64,000 nucleotides of DNA from UBA3206 sp963623875 (GCA_963623875.1 CAVFNL010000017.1:1-64000); one strand, 5' to 3'; shown: positions 25,064 to 34,944, counted from the stretch's first letter. Notes: generated by a model not told the origin, from the letters alone. Numbers and translations: made by a program.

Positions 25064-26131
25064 ATGAATAAAAGAGATGAATTTTCAAAAAATATGGTGT
25101 CTAAACAAGAATTACCTACACCAGAAGAAATAAGAAAAATGTATCCAATGTCTGAAAAATTGAAGGCAATTAAAGAAAAGAATGATAATGAAATTAGAAA
25201 AGTATTTACAGGAGAATCAGATAAATTTATTTTAATAATAGGCCCATGTTCTGCAGATAGAGAAGATGCGGTTATGGAATATGCAAAAAGATTAAGAAAA
25301 ATTCAAGATGAAGTATCAGATGTACTTCTTTTAATTCCACGTGTATACACAGGAAAACCTAGAACTACAGGAGCCGGATATAAAGGTATGATTCACCAAC
25401 CAGATCCAAATGCTGAACCTGATATGTTAAAAGGTCTTATTGCAATAAGAAAACTTCAAATGAATTTAATTGAACAAACAGGATTTAGCGCAGCTGATGA
25501 AATGTTATATCCTGAAAATTATGCATATGTATCTGATTTATTATCATACATAGCTGTAGGAGCTCGTTCTGTTGAAGATCAACAACATCGTCTTGTGGCT
25601 TCAGGTATGGATGTTCCTGTTGGTATGAAAAACCCTACTTCAGGAGACTTATCTGTTTTAATGAATTCAATTAGTGCTGGTCAATCCGCTACTACATTTA
25701 TTTATCGTGGTTGGGAAGTTGACACAAAAGGTAATGATTTAACACACGTAGTACTTCGTGGATATGTAGATAAAGTAGGAGCTACTCACCCAAATTATCA
25801 CTATGAGGATTTAGAAATTTTATCTGCATTATATAAAGGAAAGAAATTCTTAAATCCAGCGGTTATAGTAGATTGTAATCATTCAAACTCTGGCAAGCAA
25901 TATCTAGAGCAAATAAGAATCGCTAAAGAAGTATTACATTCAACAAGACATAATGAAGATATTTATAAACTTGTAAAAGGTTTAATGATTGAATCATATC
26001 TTGAAGATGGAAATCAAAAACCTGGTGATGGAATTTATGGTAAATCCATAACAGATCCATGCCTTGGATGGGAAAAGACGGAAAAACTTATTAGACAGAT
26101 TGCTGATCTAAGAAGAGGAATTATAGATTAA
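25064..26131 (+). CDS. aroF: 3-deoxy-7-phosphoheptulonate synthase (type I DAHP synthase)
   Basis: First step of the shikimate pathway, from PEP and erythrose 4-phosphate. 355 aa from the ATG after GAAAGGAT; an upstream start lacks an SD. Motifs: IIGPCSADRE, RVYTGKPRTT, GARSVEDQQHR, GMKNPTSGD, FIYRGWE, and VDCNHSNSGKQ. It is the type I-alpha (AroFGH) form with the N-terminal extension linked to feedback inhibition by an aromatic amino acid; which one cannot be read here. A TATAAT lies at 25024-25029. It works with aroK and aroQ, which sit in the mutS operon. Confidence 0.93.
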   Translation: MNKRDEFSKNMVSKQELPTPEEIRKMYPMSEKLKAIKEKNDNEIRKVFTGESDKFILIIGPCSADREDAVMEYAKRLRKIQDEVSDVLLLIPRVYTGKPRTTGAGYKGMIHQPDPNAEPDMLKGLIAIRKLQMNLIEQTGFSAADEMLYPENYAYVSDLLSYIAVGARSVEDQQHRLVASGMDVPVGMKNPTSGDLSVLMNSISAGQSATTFIYRGWEVDTKGNDLTHVVLRGYVDKVGATHPNYHYEDLEILSALYKGKKFLNPAVIVDCNHSNSGKQYLEQIRIAKEVLHSTRHNEDIYKLVKGLMIESYLEDGNQKPGDGIYGKSITDPCLGWEKTEKLIRQIADLRRGIID

Positions 26132-26137
26132 TAATTT

Positions 26138-26170
26138 AAAGGTTGTAGTATTAACGTACTCAACCTTTTT
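26138..26170 (+). terminator. Terminator after aroF
   Basis: AAAGGTTG and AGTA pair with TACT and CAACCTTTT around TTAACG, followed by T residues. Confidence 0.8.
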
Positions 26171-26195
26171 AAACATAAGAAAGAAGGAATTTATT

Positions 26196-27644
26196 ATGCC
26201 ATGTACAACATTATTAGTAGGAAAAAATGCATCATATGATGGTTCAACAATGATTGCTCGTAATGATGATAATCCTAATGGAAAATTTGAAGTGAAAAAA
26301 CTTGTAAAAGTAACAAGTGATATGCAACCAAGATTATATAAAAATGTAATATCACATTTGGAAATTAATTTACCAGAAAATCCAGTTTCTTATACCGCAT
26401 TTCCAAATGTAGATTCTAAGAGAGAAGGATTGTGGTTGGCTCAAGGTATAAATAACTATAATGTAGGAATGACTGCGACTGAAACTATTACCTCAAATCC
26501 TCGCGTGTTAGGCGCAGATCCATATGTGGAATACTGTAAATCAACTAATACACCTGGTGGACTTGGTGAAGAGGATTTTGTTTTAGTGGTATTACCATAT
26601 ATCAAGTCTGCAAGGGAAGGTGTAAAAAGGCTTGGTGAACTTTTAGAAAAATATGGTACATATGAATCTAACGGTATAGCCTTTAATGATGATAATGAAG
26701 TGTGGTATTTAGAGACAATAGGAGGACATCATTGGATGGCAAAAAGAGTACCTGATGATTGCTATGTAGCACTTCCTAATCAACTTGGTATAGATGAATT
26801 TGATTTTGATGATGCATTTTCTAAAGAAGAAAATTATATGTGTTCAAAAGATTTAAAAGACTTTATGAACAAATATCATCTAAATCTTAATAATGATAAT
26901 AAAATAAACCCTAGAAATATTTTTGGTTCACATTCTGATTCTGATCATGTTTATAATACTCCAAGAGCTTGGGATATGGTTAGATACTTAAATCCAAGTA
27001 TTAAAATGAATGGTGATGGAGCGATATACACACCAGAAAGTGATGATATACCATGGTCAATGAAACCAGAGAAAAAGATTAGTGTAGAAGATGTAAAATA
27101 TGTCTTATCTTCTCATTTTGTAGGAACAGTGTATGATCCATATTCAAAATATGGAAATCCATCGGATAAAAAATATAGAGTAATAGGAATAAATAGAACA
27201 TCTATATTATCTTTATGCCAAATAAGAAATAATGTTTCTAAAGAGTTAAAAGGACTATTGTGGTTTACGTTTGCTTCAAATCCATTTAATGCATTTACTT
27301 TGTTTATTACATCAGCTAATAACGTACCAGCATATTATAGTAATACAACACTTGATGTAGATACAGCTAATTTTTACTGGGCAAATAGAATTATAAGTGT
27401 ACTTGCTGATGCCCATTATTCACAAAATTTAATCCATATTGAAAGATATCAAGATAAGATGCATTCAAAATGTCATGAATTATTAAATAAACTAGATGAT
27501 ACTTATAAAGTGATTTGTGATGTTGAAAAAACAAATGAAGAAATCGCAAACAATTGTAAGAATTTAACTTCTAGCCTGCTAAATAAAATTTTATATACGT
27601 CATCTATGGAAATGAAAAATGCGTTTAAGCGCAGCGATAATTAA
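26196..27644 (+). CDS. pepD: C69 family dipeptidase
   Basis: 482 aa N-terminal-nucleophile peptidase. The start reads MPCTTLLVGKNASYDGSTMIARNDD; C3 is the predicted nucleophile, so it may be exposed by N-terminal processing. The family (dipeptidase A) cleaves a broad range of dipeptides. No signal peptide is seen, so it is cytoplasmic. SD AAGAAGGAA. It is followed after 2 nt by a cation efflux gene. Other conserved parts include NDDNEVWYLETIGGHHW and GSHSDSDHVYNTPRAWDM. Confidence 0.92.
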   Translation: MPCTTLLVGKNASYDGSTMIARNDDNPNGKFEVKKLVKVTSDMQPRLYKNVISHLEINLPENPVSYTAFPNVDSKREGLWLAQGINNYNVGMTATETITSNPRVLGADPYVEYCKSTNTPGGLGEEDFVLVVLPYIKSAREGVKRLGELLEKYGTYESNGIAFNDDNEVWYLETIGGHHWMAKRVPDDCYVALPNQLGIDEFDFDDAFSKEENYMCSKDLKDFMNKYHLNLNNDNKINPRNIFGSHSDSDHVYNTPRAWDMVRYLNPSIKMNGDGAIYTPESDDIPWSMKPEKKISVEDVKYVLSSHFVGTVYDPYSKYGNPSDKKYRVIGINRTSILSLCQIRNNVSKELKGLLWFTFASNPFNAFTLFITSANNVPAYYSNTTLDVDTANFYWANRIISVLADAHYSQNLIHIERYQDKMHSKCHELLNKLDDTYKVICDVEKTNEEIANNCKNLTSSLLNKILYTSSMEMKNAFKRSDN

Positions 27645-27646
27645 TT

Positions 27647-28756
27647 ATGCAAAGAAATAATATAATTATTAAAACATCGATATTTGGAATTTTAGCAAAC
27701 ACCTTACTTGTGATAGTTAAATCTATAATAGGTTTTATTTGTGGATCTATTGCAATAGTTTTGGATGCTTTGAATAATTTAAGCGATGTACTATCATCAT
27801 CTATAACTATAATCGGTGCTAAATTATCTAGTAAAAGACCTGATAAGGAACATCCTTTTGGTCATGGAAGAATGGAATATATTGCGTCTACATTTATAGG
27901 TATTTTGATTTTATCAGCGGGTTTTGTCGCAATATATAAATCAATATATGCACTACTAGATTCTATAAAGAATGGTAATGATGTAAGTTATAATAAAATA
28001 TCATTGATTATTATATCGATAGCTATAATATTTAAAGTTGTTATAGGGATAATATTTATAAAGAATGGTAAAAAAGTAAAATCAGATTCGTTAATAGGAT
28101 CAGGAGTTGATGCATTTTCTGACGCACTAATATCACTATCTACATTAATATGTGCAGTAATTACATTTACTATAAATCCTAAGATATCTATTGAGTCAAT
28201 AATAGGTATTGTTATAGGTTTATTTATTATTAGAGCAGGACTTTCAATTTTAAAGCAGTCTATATCAAAAGTTTTAGGAGAAAGAATTGATCCAAACCTT
28301 AGTAAAGAAATAAAAGATATTATATTAGAACATAGCGATGTGTTTGGTGTGTATGATTTAATTGTAAATAATTATGGTTATGAAACATTAATAGGTTCAG
28401 CGCACATAGAGGTTGATGAACATTTTACAGCTCATCAAATACATATTCTTACAAAACATATCGAACAAGATATATACGTAAAGTTTGGGGTAATTTTAAC
28501 ACTTGGAATATATGCAAAAGAAAATTTATCAAGTGATATTAAAAAGTCTATAGAAGATGTTATAAGTGAATTTATAGAAATAATTGAAATGCACGGATTC
28601 TTTGTAGATGAAGATAATTTGGTAGTGTCTTTTGATCTTGTAATAGATTTTAAATGCAAAAAACCACTTGAGATTGTAGAAAATGTAAAATCACAGCTTT
28701 TATCTTTGTATCCAAACTACAAATTTGTGGTTGTGCTTGATGCGGACATTAGCTAA
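27647..28756 (+). CDS. Cation diffusion facilitator family transporter
   Basis: 369 aa, six transmembrane helices and a cytoplasmic C-terminal domain. The metal site in TM2 is VLDALNNLSD, followed by KRPDKEHPFGHGRMEYI, and TM5 has GSGVDAFSDALIS. Exports divalent cations such as Zn2+, Mn2+ or Fe2+ in exchange for protons; metal choice is not settled by sight. It has a longer C-terminus (about 285-369, a second ferredoxin-like stretch) than the minimal type. Only 2 nt separate it from pepD, and no SD is evident apart from the pepD end, so coupling is likely. Confidence 0.9.
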   Translation: MQRNNIIIKTSIFGILANTLLVIVKSIIGFICGSIAIVLDALNNLSDVLSSSITIIGAKLSSKRPDKEHPFGHGRMEYIASTFIGILILSAGFVAIYKSIYALLDSIKNGNDVSYNKISLIIISIAIIFKVVIGIIFIKNGKKVKSDSLIGSGVDAFSDALISLSTLICAVITFTINPKISIESIIGIVIGLFIIRAGLSILKQSISKVLGERIDPNLSKEIKDIILEHSDVFGVYDLIVNNYGYETLIGSAHIEVDEHFTAHQIHILTKHIEQDIYVKFGVILTLGIYAKENLSSDIKKSIEDVISEFIEIIEMHGFFVDEDNLVVSFDLVIDFKCKKPLEIVENVKSQLLSLYPNYKFVVVLDADIS

Positions 28757-28814
28757 TTATTTACTTTGATATATTACTGTGCTATAATTAGTATGCTTTA
28801 AAAGAGGTTTTTAT

Positions 28815-29942
28815 ATGAAAATATTATTAGTTGTAAATGAATTTCATGCAAGGACGAATGGACTTTCTATATCAACACAACGTTTTTATGATGAATTTGT
28901 AAAACTTGGCGCAGAAGTAAGAGTATTGTCTGGTCAAGTATATGGTAAAACTTATTATAAACTTAAAAAGAAGAGCCTACATCCATTTCAAGGATTAATT
29001 GAAAAACAAGGCTATGTATTTGCAAAAATAAATAAACAAGTAATTAGAGAAGCAGTTGCATGGGCAGATATAGTTCATCTTGAAGAACCATTCTTTATCC
29101 AAAACGAAACTGCAAAGCTTGCTAAAAGGATGGGAAAGATAATCACAGGTACATATCATTTATTCCCCGAAAATATTGTTTCAACAATTCATATGGGACA
29201 CTTTAGATTTTTAAATAGCACTTTAAATAAATGGTTTAGATCTATGTCTTATAAATATTGTGAATTTATTCAATGTCCTACTGAAAAAGTAAAAGAAAGA
29301 TTAATTCACGATAATTATAAAGCCGATATGGAAGTAATTACTAATGGAATCACATCAGATAGATGTATTTTAAGAAATCCTAAACCATATGATTTAACTG
29401 ATAAGTTTATTATCCTTTCTGTTGGAAGATTTTCGGTAGAAAAAGATCAAAAAACATTACTTAAAGCTATTAAATTGTCAAAGCATGAAAAAGATATTAA
29501 ACTTATTATGGCAGGTCAAGGTCCTTTAAAAAAGAAATATGAACGTTTAACTAAAGGTTATACTAATAAACCTATAATGCAATTTATGAAAAAAGAAGAA
29601 TTGATGAATTATACATCATTTTCTGATGTGATAGTTCATTGTGCTGATGTTGAGGTTGAAGGATTATCTTTAATGGAGGGTTTTGCGGGTGGTGCAGTAC
29701 CTATCATTGCGGAAGCAAAACTTTCGGCAACTTCTCAATATGCAATATCAGATAATAATAAATTTAAAGCCAAAGATGTTAAAGATTTAGCAAATAAGTT
29801 AGATTATTGGTTTGAACATAGAACAGAACTTAAAGAATATTCTATAAAGTACCAAACATGGGCTAAAGAATTAACAACTGAAAAGAGCGCTATAAAAATG
29901 ATGAATATTTGGTCTGCAAGATTAAATAAAAATAGACAATAA
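28815..29942 (+). CDS. Glycosyltransferase, GT4-like (GT-B fold)
   Basis: 375 aa. It opens MKILLVVNEFHARTNGLSIST, and the C-terminal half has VGRFSVEKDQKTLLKAI, KLIMAGQGPLKKKY and EGLSLMEGFAGGAVPI, matching the nucleotide-sugar and E-x7-E region of GT4 enzymes. It is probably a cytoplasmic-face enzyme in glycolipid or surface-glycan synthesis; donor and acceptor are unknown. SD AAGAGGTT, with -10 TATAAT at 28784-28789. It ends in its own terminator. Confidence 0.83.
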   Translation: MKILLVVNEFHARTNGLSISTQRFYDEFVKLGAEVRVLSGQVYGKTYYKLKKKSLHPFQGLIEKQGYVFAKINKQVIREAVAWADIVHLEEPFFIQNETAKLAKRMGKIITGTYHLFPENIVSTIHMGHFRFLNSTLNKWFRSMSYKYCEFIQCPTEKVKERLIHDNYKADMEVITNGITSDRCILRNPKPYDLTDKFIILSVGRFSVEKDQKTLLKAIKLSKHEKDIKLIMAGQGPLKKKYERLTKGYTNKPIMQFMKKEELMNYTSFSDVIVHCADVEVEGLSLMEGFAGGAVPIIAEAKLSATSQYAISDNNKFKAKDVKDLANKLDYWFEHRTELKEYSIKYQTWAKELTTEKSAIKMMNIWSARLNKNRQ

Positions 29943-29943
29943 T

Positions 29944-29970
29944 TGAAGCAAAATATTTGCTTCATTTTTT
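29944..29970 (+). terminator. Terminator after the glycosyltransferase gene
   Basis: TGAAGCAAA, ATA, TTTGCTTCA, then T6. Confidence 0.9.
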
Positions 29971-29988
29971 GTGAGTATGGAGGTAAAT

Positions 29989-30774
29989 ATGCTTAATCAA
30001 TTTTCAAGAACACAATTATTGTTAGGGAAACCAGCAATGAAAAAACTAGAAGATACTACAGTCGCAATTTTTGGCGTAGGTGGTGTTGGAAGTTACGTAG
30101 TAGAAGCTCTTGCAAGAAGTGGTATAGGGCATTTTGTACTAATAGATGATGATAAAGTTTGTCTTACAAACATCAATAGGCAAGTAATTGCTACACTAGA
30201 TAGTGTTGGTAAATACAAGGTCGATGTTTGTGAAGAGCGAATTCACTCGATTAATAAAAAAGCAATAGTTGATAAACATCAATGTTTTTTCTTGCCATCT
30301 AATGCTGATGAATTTGATTTTAGCAAATATGATTACGTGGTTGATGCGATTGATACAGTGTCTGCTAAAATAGAAATTGTATTAAGATGTATAAAGACTA
30401 AAACAAAAATAATTTCTTGTATGGGAGCTGGAAATAAATTAGATCCACAAGCATTTAAGGTTGCGGATATATATAAAACTAAAGTAGATCCTCTAGCTCG
30501 TACAATGCGCTATGAATTAAAAAAGAGAAGAGTAAGGAAATTAAAAGTAGTATATTCTGAAGAATATCCTACAAGACCTTTAGAAGATATGGCGATTTCT
30601 TGTAGAAGTCATTGCGTATGTCCTGCTGGAACAAGAAAATGCACTGTAAGGCGTGATATTCCAGGATCTAATGCTTGGGTACCTGCATCAGCAGGGTTGT
30701 TGATTGCATCAGAAGTAATTAAAGATCTTACAAAGGGAATAGAAAAAACTCCAGAGGTAGCTCCACAAAATTAA
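29989..30774 (+). CDS. tcdA: tRNA threonylcarbamoyladenosine dehydratase
   Basis: ATP-dependent cyclisation of t6A37 to ct6A37 in ANN-reading tRNAs. 261 aa from the ATG behind GGAGG. E1-like ThiF domain: FGVGGVGSYVVEALARSGIG (ATP), LIDDDKVCLTNINRQ, VDAIDTVSAKI, and GAGNKLDP. The late CRSHCVCPAGTRKC cysteine cluster and the end GSNAWVPASAGLLIASE are typical of the TcdA/CsdL group. It is monocistronic between two terminators. Confidence 0.9.
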   Translation: MLNQFSRTQLLLGKPAMKKLEDTTVAIFGVGGVGSYVVEALARSGIGHFVLIDDDKVCLTNINRQVIATLDSVGKYKVDVCEERIHSINKKAIVDKHQCFFLPSNADEFDFSKYDYVVDAIDTVSAKIEIVLRCIKTKTKIISCMGAGNKLDPQAFKVADIYKTKVDPLARTMRYELKKRRVRKLKVVYSEEYPTRPLEDMAISCRSHCVCPAGTRKCTVRRDIPGSNAWVPASAGLLIASEVIKDLTKGIEKTPEVAPQN

Positions 30775-30800
30775 AAAAAGGCAATCAAGCCTTTTTTATT
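30773..30800. terminator. Bidirectional terminator between tcdA and pepT
   Basis: A7-GGC, AATCAA, GCC-T6. It serves both convergent genes. Confidence 0.85.
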
Positions 30801-31998
30801 TTGTAGTTGCAATCTTTATTGCAACCTCTAACATTTTGTTCATTTCATACATATCTGCATATTCGTATACACCATGTTCGTTATATCCACCTGTACCAAG
30901 GTTTGGTGTATTAATTCCCATAAATGTAAGCCTTGAACCATCTGTACCACCTCTTGTAGCACTACAATATACATCAACACCACATTTTTTATATGCATCA
31001 AGTGCTTTATCTACGCATCTCATATCCTCTTCGATTTTAGAACGCATATTTCTATATTGATCACTAATTTCTACACGCACTGAATTAGGATATTTTTTAT
31101 TTAAGAAATCTCTTGCCATATAAAATTCATTTTTCATTTTCAAAAGTAAATCAAGACTATGATTTCTAATGATGTAATTTAAGTGTGCAGAACCTACATT
31201 TCCACTCATCTCTGTTAGATGATTAAAACCGTCATAACCACTTGTAAATTCAGGACGTTCATTAGGGTTTAGTAAAGCATTAAATTCCATCGCAACAAGT
31301 GATGCGTTTATCATTTTATCTTTTGCAAATCCTGGGTGTATTTCAAACCCAGTGATGTAAACATCAGCTTCTGCAGCATTAAAAGTTTCATAAGAAAATT
31401 CTTTATAATCTCCTCCATCAACAGTATATGCATAATCTACTTTAAACTTTGAAGTGTCGAATTTTAAAACTCCAGTACCAATTTCTTCATCGGGTGTGAA
31501 TGCTACATGTATTTCGCCATGGGGAAGATTGTTTTTAATAATATCTTCAAGCATTTGCATAATAATTGCAATACCACCCTTATCATCACAACCAAGAACT
31601 GTAGTACCATCAGTTGAAACAATATCATGTCCTATTTGATTTTTAAGAGTAGGAAAATCTTCTTGCGACAAATATTTATCTGTATCGCCAAGTCTTATAG
31701 GAGCACCATCAAATTTTGTAACTTTTGGTTTCACATTAGTTCCAGAAACTTCAGGAATTGTGTCCATATGTGCTAAAAATCCTATAGTATCATACCCATG
31801 TGCATTTGAAGGGAGAGTCGCATAAATTGTTGCGTATTCATTTAGAATAATATCTTTAAGTCCTAATTCTTCTAATTCACTCTTCAATATATTTGCAAGA
31901 TTAAATTGTTTTTGTGTAGATGGTGTTTCGCTATTGTTTTTATCATCAGACATTGTATCGATTGAAACATATTTTAAAAATCTATCAAGTAAAGCCAT
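30796..31998 (-). CDS. pepT: Peptidase T (tripeptide aminopeptidase)
   Basis: M20B zinc aminopeptidase that releases the N-terminal residue of tripeptides. 400 aa. Metal ligands: FLAHMDT (His, Asp), GCDDKGG (bridging Asp), FTPDEEIG (catalytic Glu and ligand), VDGGDY, and the last His in GGYNEHGVYE. Dimerisation-domain sequence (TAEADVYITGFEIHPGFAK-like) sits in the middle. SD GGAGG precedes the ATG. Cytoplasmic, single gene. Confidence 0.95.
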   Translation of the reverse strand: MALLDRFLKYVSIDTMSDDKNNSETPSTQKQFNLANILKSELEELGLKDIILNEYATIYATLPSNAHGYDTIGFLAHMDTIPEVSGTNVKPKVTKFDGAPIRLGDTDKYLSQEDFPTLKNQIGHDIVSTDGTTVLGCDDKGGIAIIMQMLEDIIKNNLPHGEIHVAFTPDEEIGTGVLKFDTSKFKVDYAYTVDGGDYKEFSYETFNAAEADVYITGFEIHPGFAKDKMINASLVAMEFNALLNPNERPEFTSGYDGFNHLTEMSGNVGSAHLNYIIRNHSLDLLLKMKNEFYMARDFLNKKYPNSVRVEISDQYRNMRSKIEEDMRCVDKALDAYKKCGVDVYCSATRGGTDGSRLTFMGINTPNLGTGGYNEHGVYEYADMYEMNKMLEVAIKIATTK

Positions 31999-32149
31999 AT
32001 AATTACCTCCAAGCCTTAAATATTATATATCTTTTGTATATTATTTGCTAGTTGACTATTTTAAATTTTGTGTATTAAATTACTATTTTTAATTTAATTG
32101 TTATAAACAAAATAAAAGAAATATGATAATATAAGAATAGGTGAATAGC

Positions 32150-32632
32150 ATGGTTAGAAATGTTTTAGATAGCGATGTAGAAATGATATGTGATATTTAT
32201 AACTATTACATTAAAAATTCTAATTATACGTTTGAAGAAGATACTCTTTCATATAGTGAAATGAAAGAGCGAATTGATGAAATTAAAAAGGATTTTCCAT
32301 ACATTGTATATGTTGAAAATGATGAAGTACTAGGATATGCATATCTAAATTATTATAATAAAAGAAGTGCGTATTTCCCATCTTGTGATTTATCTATATA
32401 TGTTAAGAATGGATGTAGTGGAAAATCTATTGGAAGAGTGTTGTACGCGCACATTGAAAAAGAAGCTCTGAAAAGTGGATTTAAGAAAATATTGTCATGT
32501 ATAACATTATCTAATGAACGCTCAATTAAATTTCATTTAAATAATGGATTTAAAGAGTGTGGAGTTATAAAAAATGTTGGATATAAGCATGATGAATGGT
32601 TATCAATAATGTGGATGGATAAAGATTTATGA
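32150..32632 (+). CDS. GNAT acetyltransferase, phosphinothricin-acetyltransferase-like
   Basis: 160 aa from the ATG behind AGGTG; an in-frame GTG nine bases upstream is unlikely. The GNAT fold shows the acetyl-CoA stretch SIYVKNGCSGKSIGRVLYAHIE (core GxxSIG), CITLSNERSIKFHLNNGFKECG, and the end KHDEWLSIMWM. It resembles YwnH/PAT enzymes acting on methionine sulfone or phosphinothricin-like amines. Its stop overlaps trmN6 by 4 nt (ATGA). Confidence 0.85.
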   Translation: MVRNVLDSDVEMICDIYNYYIKNSNYTFEEDTLSYSEMKERIDEIKKDFPYIVYVENDEVLGYAYLNYYNKRSAYFPSCDLSIYVKNGCSGKSIGRVLYAHIEKEALKSGFKKILSCITLSNERSIKFHLNNGFKECGVIKNVGYKHDEWLSIMWMDKDL

Positions 32633-33285
32633 TTAGAAAAGATTATTTAGAGAATCATAAAGAATTAGAAATATATCAGGATACTGATATGTTTTTAATA
32701 AATTCTGACACAACAGTTTTAGGTGAATTTTTAGAAGTCTATAGAAATGATACAGTCCTCGATGTAGGAACTAATAGCGGAGCCTTACTTTTATATGCAT
32801 CTAGATTTAATCCAAAGTGCATGATTGGGCTTGATGTAAACGAAAAAGCACTAGAACTTGCAAAAAGGAATATGGAATTAAATCATATTGAAAATGTATC
32901 ATTTGTATGCAAGAGTATTCTCGAATATAAAAGTGAGCCAGTAGATGTTATAATTTGCAATCCACCATATTTTAAAACAAAAGAAGATAACGTATCAGAA
33001 AACTATTTTAAAACACTTGCTAAACATGAAAATGGTTTAACACTAGATAAACTTGTAAAAGCAATTTCATTGAATTTAAAAGATAATGGAACATTTTATT
33101 TTCTACACTTATCACCACGTCTTGATGATGTGATGATTGAACTTAGAAAGAATAATTTACAACCTAAAGAAATTAAATTTGTTTTTGATGAAAATAAAAA
33201 ATATTCAAATGTTTTTTTAATGAAATGTAAGAAAAATGCAAATCCAGGGCTTAATGTTTTAAAGCCTGTGATTATTAAACGATAA
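32629..33285 (+). CDS. trmN6: tRNA1(Val) A37 N6-methyltransferase-like
   Basis: 218 aa Rossmann methyltransferase. The SAM site is VLDVGTNSGALLL, and the adenine-N6 motif is IICNPPY. It belongs to the TrmN6/YabB group; methylates A37 of tRNA1(Val) in E. coli. Substrate identity in this organism is inferred. It is coupled to the GNAT gene (ATGA overlap) and followed by a flavin-reductase-like gene whose SD lies next to its stop. Confidence 0.85.
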   Translation: MIRKDYLENHKELEIYQDTDMFLINSDTTVLGEFLEVYRNDTVLDVGTNSGALLLYASRFNPKCMIGLDVNEKALELAKRNMELNHIENVSFVCKSILEYKSEPVDVIICNPPYFKTKEDNVSENYFKTLAKHENGLTLDKLVKAISLNLKDNGTFYFLHLSPRLDDVMIELRKNNLQPKEIKFVFDENKKYSNVFLMKCKKNANPGLNVLKPVIIKR

Positions 33286-33296
33286 TGGAGGTTTAT

Positions 33297-33851
33297 ATGA
33301 AAGAATTTAAGAAAAATACATGGTTTTATCCATTAGCAGTTGCGATAATAGGAACATACGATGAATATGGTAATCCAGATGCGATGAATGCGGCATGGGC
33401 ATCTATATATGATTATAATACTGTGCTTTTGAATTTAGGTATGCATAAGACTACAAAAAATTTAATGGCAAACAAAGAATTAACAATTGCATTTGCGACT
33501 AAAAATACAGTTATGCAATCAGACTATGTTGGAATTGTAAGTTATGACAAGAATCCTAATAAAGTGTGTGATGCAGGATTAACACCAATTAAAGCACCTA
33601 ATGTTAATGCACCAATGTTTAAAGAATATCCACTTACATTAGAATGTAAAGTGCGTTCTGTTGATGAAGACTATCATGTAATCTGTGATATTATCTCTAT
33701 TCAAGCAAATGAGTCTATTCTTACAAATGATAAAATTGATCCTAAAAAATTACAAGCCATATCATATGATCCAATAAATAATAAATATTTGTTATTATCA
33801 GGAGAAATTGTAGGGGAAGCTTTTAAAGAAGGATTAAAAATTAAAGGTTAG
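33297..33851 (+). CDS. Flavin reductase-like FMN-binding protein
   Basis: 184 aa from the ATG after TGGAGG. Split-barrel flavin_reduct domain: YPLAVAIIGTYDEYGNPDAMNAAWAS binds FMN, and LGMHKTTKNLMANKELTIAFATKN and DYVGIVSYDKNPNKV follow. The second half has CKVRSVDEDYHVICDII. It may be a NAD(P)H:flavin oxidoreductase or an FMN-binding protein of unknown role. It sits in a run of closely spaced genes that ends with the GGDEF gene. Confidence 0.8.
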   Translation: MKEFKKNTWFYPLAVAIIGTYDEYGNPDAMNAAWASIYDYNTVLLNLGMHKTTKNLMANKELTIAFATKNTVMQSDYVGIVSYDKNPNKVCDAGLTPIKAPNVNAPMFKEYPLTLECKVRSVDEDYHVICDIISIQANESILTNDKIDPKKLQAISYDPINNKYLLLSGEIVGEAFKEGLKIKG

Positions 33852-33856
33852 TGTTT

Positions 33857-34906
33857 ATGGGGGAATATTTATTTGACTCTATTGTTCCAGAATTTGATGA
33901 ATTAACAGGAATATATAGAAGAGATACAATAACTAATTATATATTAAAATTAATTGATAACAATATGTATTTTAGTTATGCAATTTTAGATATTGATAAT
34001 TTTAAGTTGATAAATGATACCTATGGGCATTTTGTTGGCGATAAGGTATTAGTTGAAGTCGCAAATTCACTAAAAGAATTATTGCGTGGAAAAGGTGTTG
34101 TTGGAAGATATGGTGGCGATGAATTTATAATCGTACTTCCTAATGTGTCAAATTATGATGATTTATGGTCTCATATGTTTGAAATTATAAAATCACCATA
34201 TAAGATAAGATTTACTAAGGAAAATAATATATCACTTACATACTCTGTTGGGTGTTCAAGGTATATTGTTGATACAAAAAATCGTGAAGAACTTTTTCTT
34301 TTAGCAGATAAAGCACTTTATAGGGCTAAAATAAAAGGTAGAAATTGTTTTGTAATATATCTTAAAGCTAAACATCAAAATATTGTTTTAAAAGCATTTA
34401 GAGAAAAGAATTATTCTCAAATTAATTTATATCAGATATGTTTTAATTTACTTATTGATAAATCTTCAAAACTTGAAGAAAACATTAGAAGAACGCTTAA
34501 TTTTGTAGGCTCATATTTAATGCTTGACCATATTTGTCTTCAAGTGAAAGACAAACTTATATGTGAATATATTCAACCACTTTCAAAAACAAAAAGGTTT
34601 TCACCATATAGTGAAGAAGATATAAAAGAGTTCTTAAGTGATCAAGGATTGTTTTATGAAAACACAGTTGTAAATTCTAATCATATTAATTCTAATTTAT
34701 ATTCTTCGTTCTTAATGCAAAATGTATACGCTGCATACATTTCAAAATTAAAATTATATGAAAATGAATTTGGATACCTTAGAGTTGATATGGCAAGCGT
34801 TGATACAGGGCGCATATGGCAAAATGAAGATTTGGTATTACTATCTTCAATATCTAATACAATTTCTATGTTACTTTATATTGACAAACTAAAGAAACAA
34901 TTTTAA
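33857..34906 (+). CDS. GGDEF diguanylate cyclase with C-terminal GAF-like region
   Basis: 349 aa. The catalytic domain is N-terminal (about residues 12-165): FDELTGIYRR, ILDIDNFKLINDTYGHFVGDKVL, and an intact GGDEF at 86-90. The usual inhibitory RxxD five residues before GGDEF is absent (the residues there are KGVVGRY). The remaining 180 residues look like a GAF-type sensor, with no membrane segment, so it is a soluble enzyme making c-di-GMP from GTP. Domain order (cyclase first, sensor last) is the reverse of the common one. A c-di-GMP-I-like riboswitch lies at 276-376. Confidence 0.87.
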   Translation: MGEYLFDSIVPEFDELTGIYRRDTITNYILKLIDNNMYFSYAILDIDNFKLINDTYGHFVGDKVLVEVANSLKELLRGKGVVGRYGGDEFIIVLPNVSNYDDLWSHMFEIIKSPYKIRFTKENNISLTYSVGCSRYIVDTKNREELFLLADKALYRAKIKGRNCFVIYLKAKHQNIVLKAFREKNYSQINLYQICFNLLIDKSSKLEENIRRTLNFVGSYLMLDHICLQVKDKLICEYIQPLSKTKRFSPYSEEDIKEFLSDQGLFYENTVVNSNHINSNLYSSFLMQNVYAAYISKLKLYENEFGYLRVDMASVDTGRIWQNEDLVLLSSISNTISMLLYIDKLKKQF

Positions 34907-34944
34907 ACTATCATACATAAAAAATAGAAAGGATTATTAATGTT

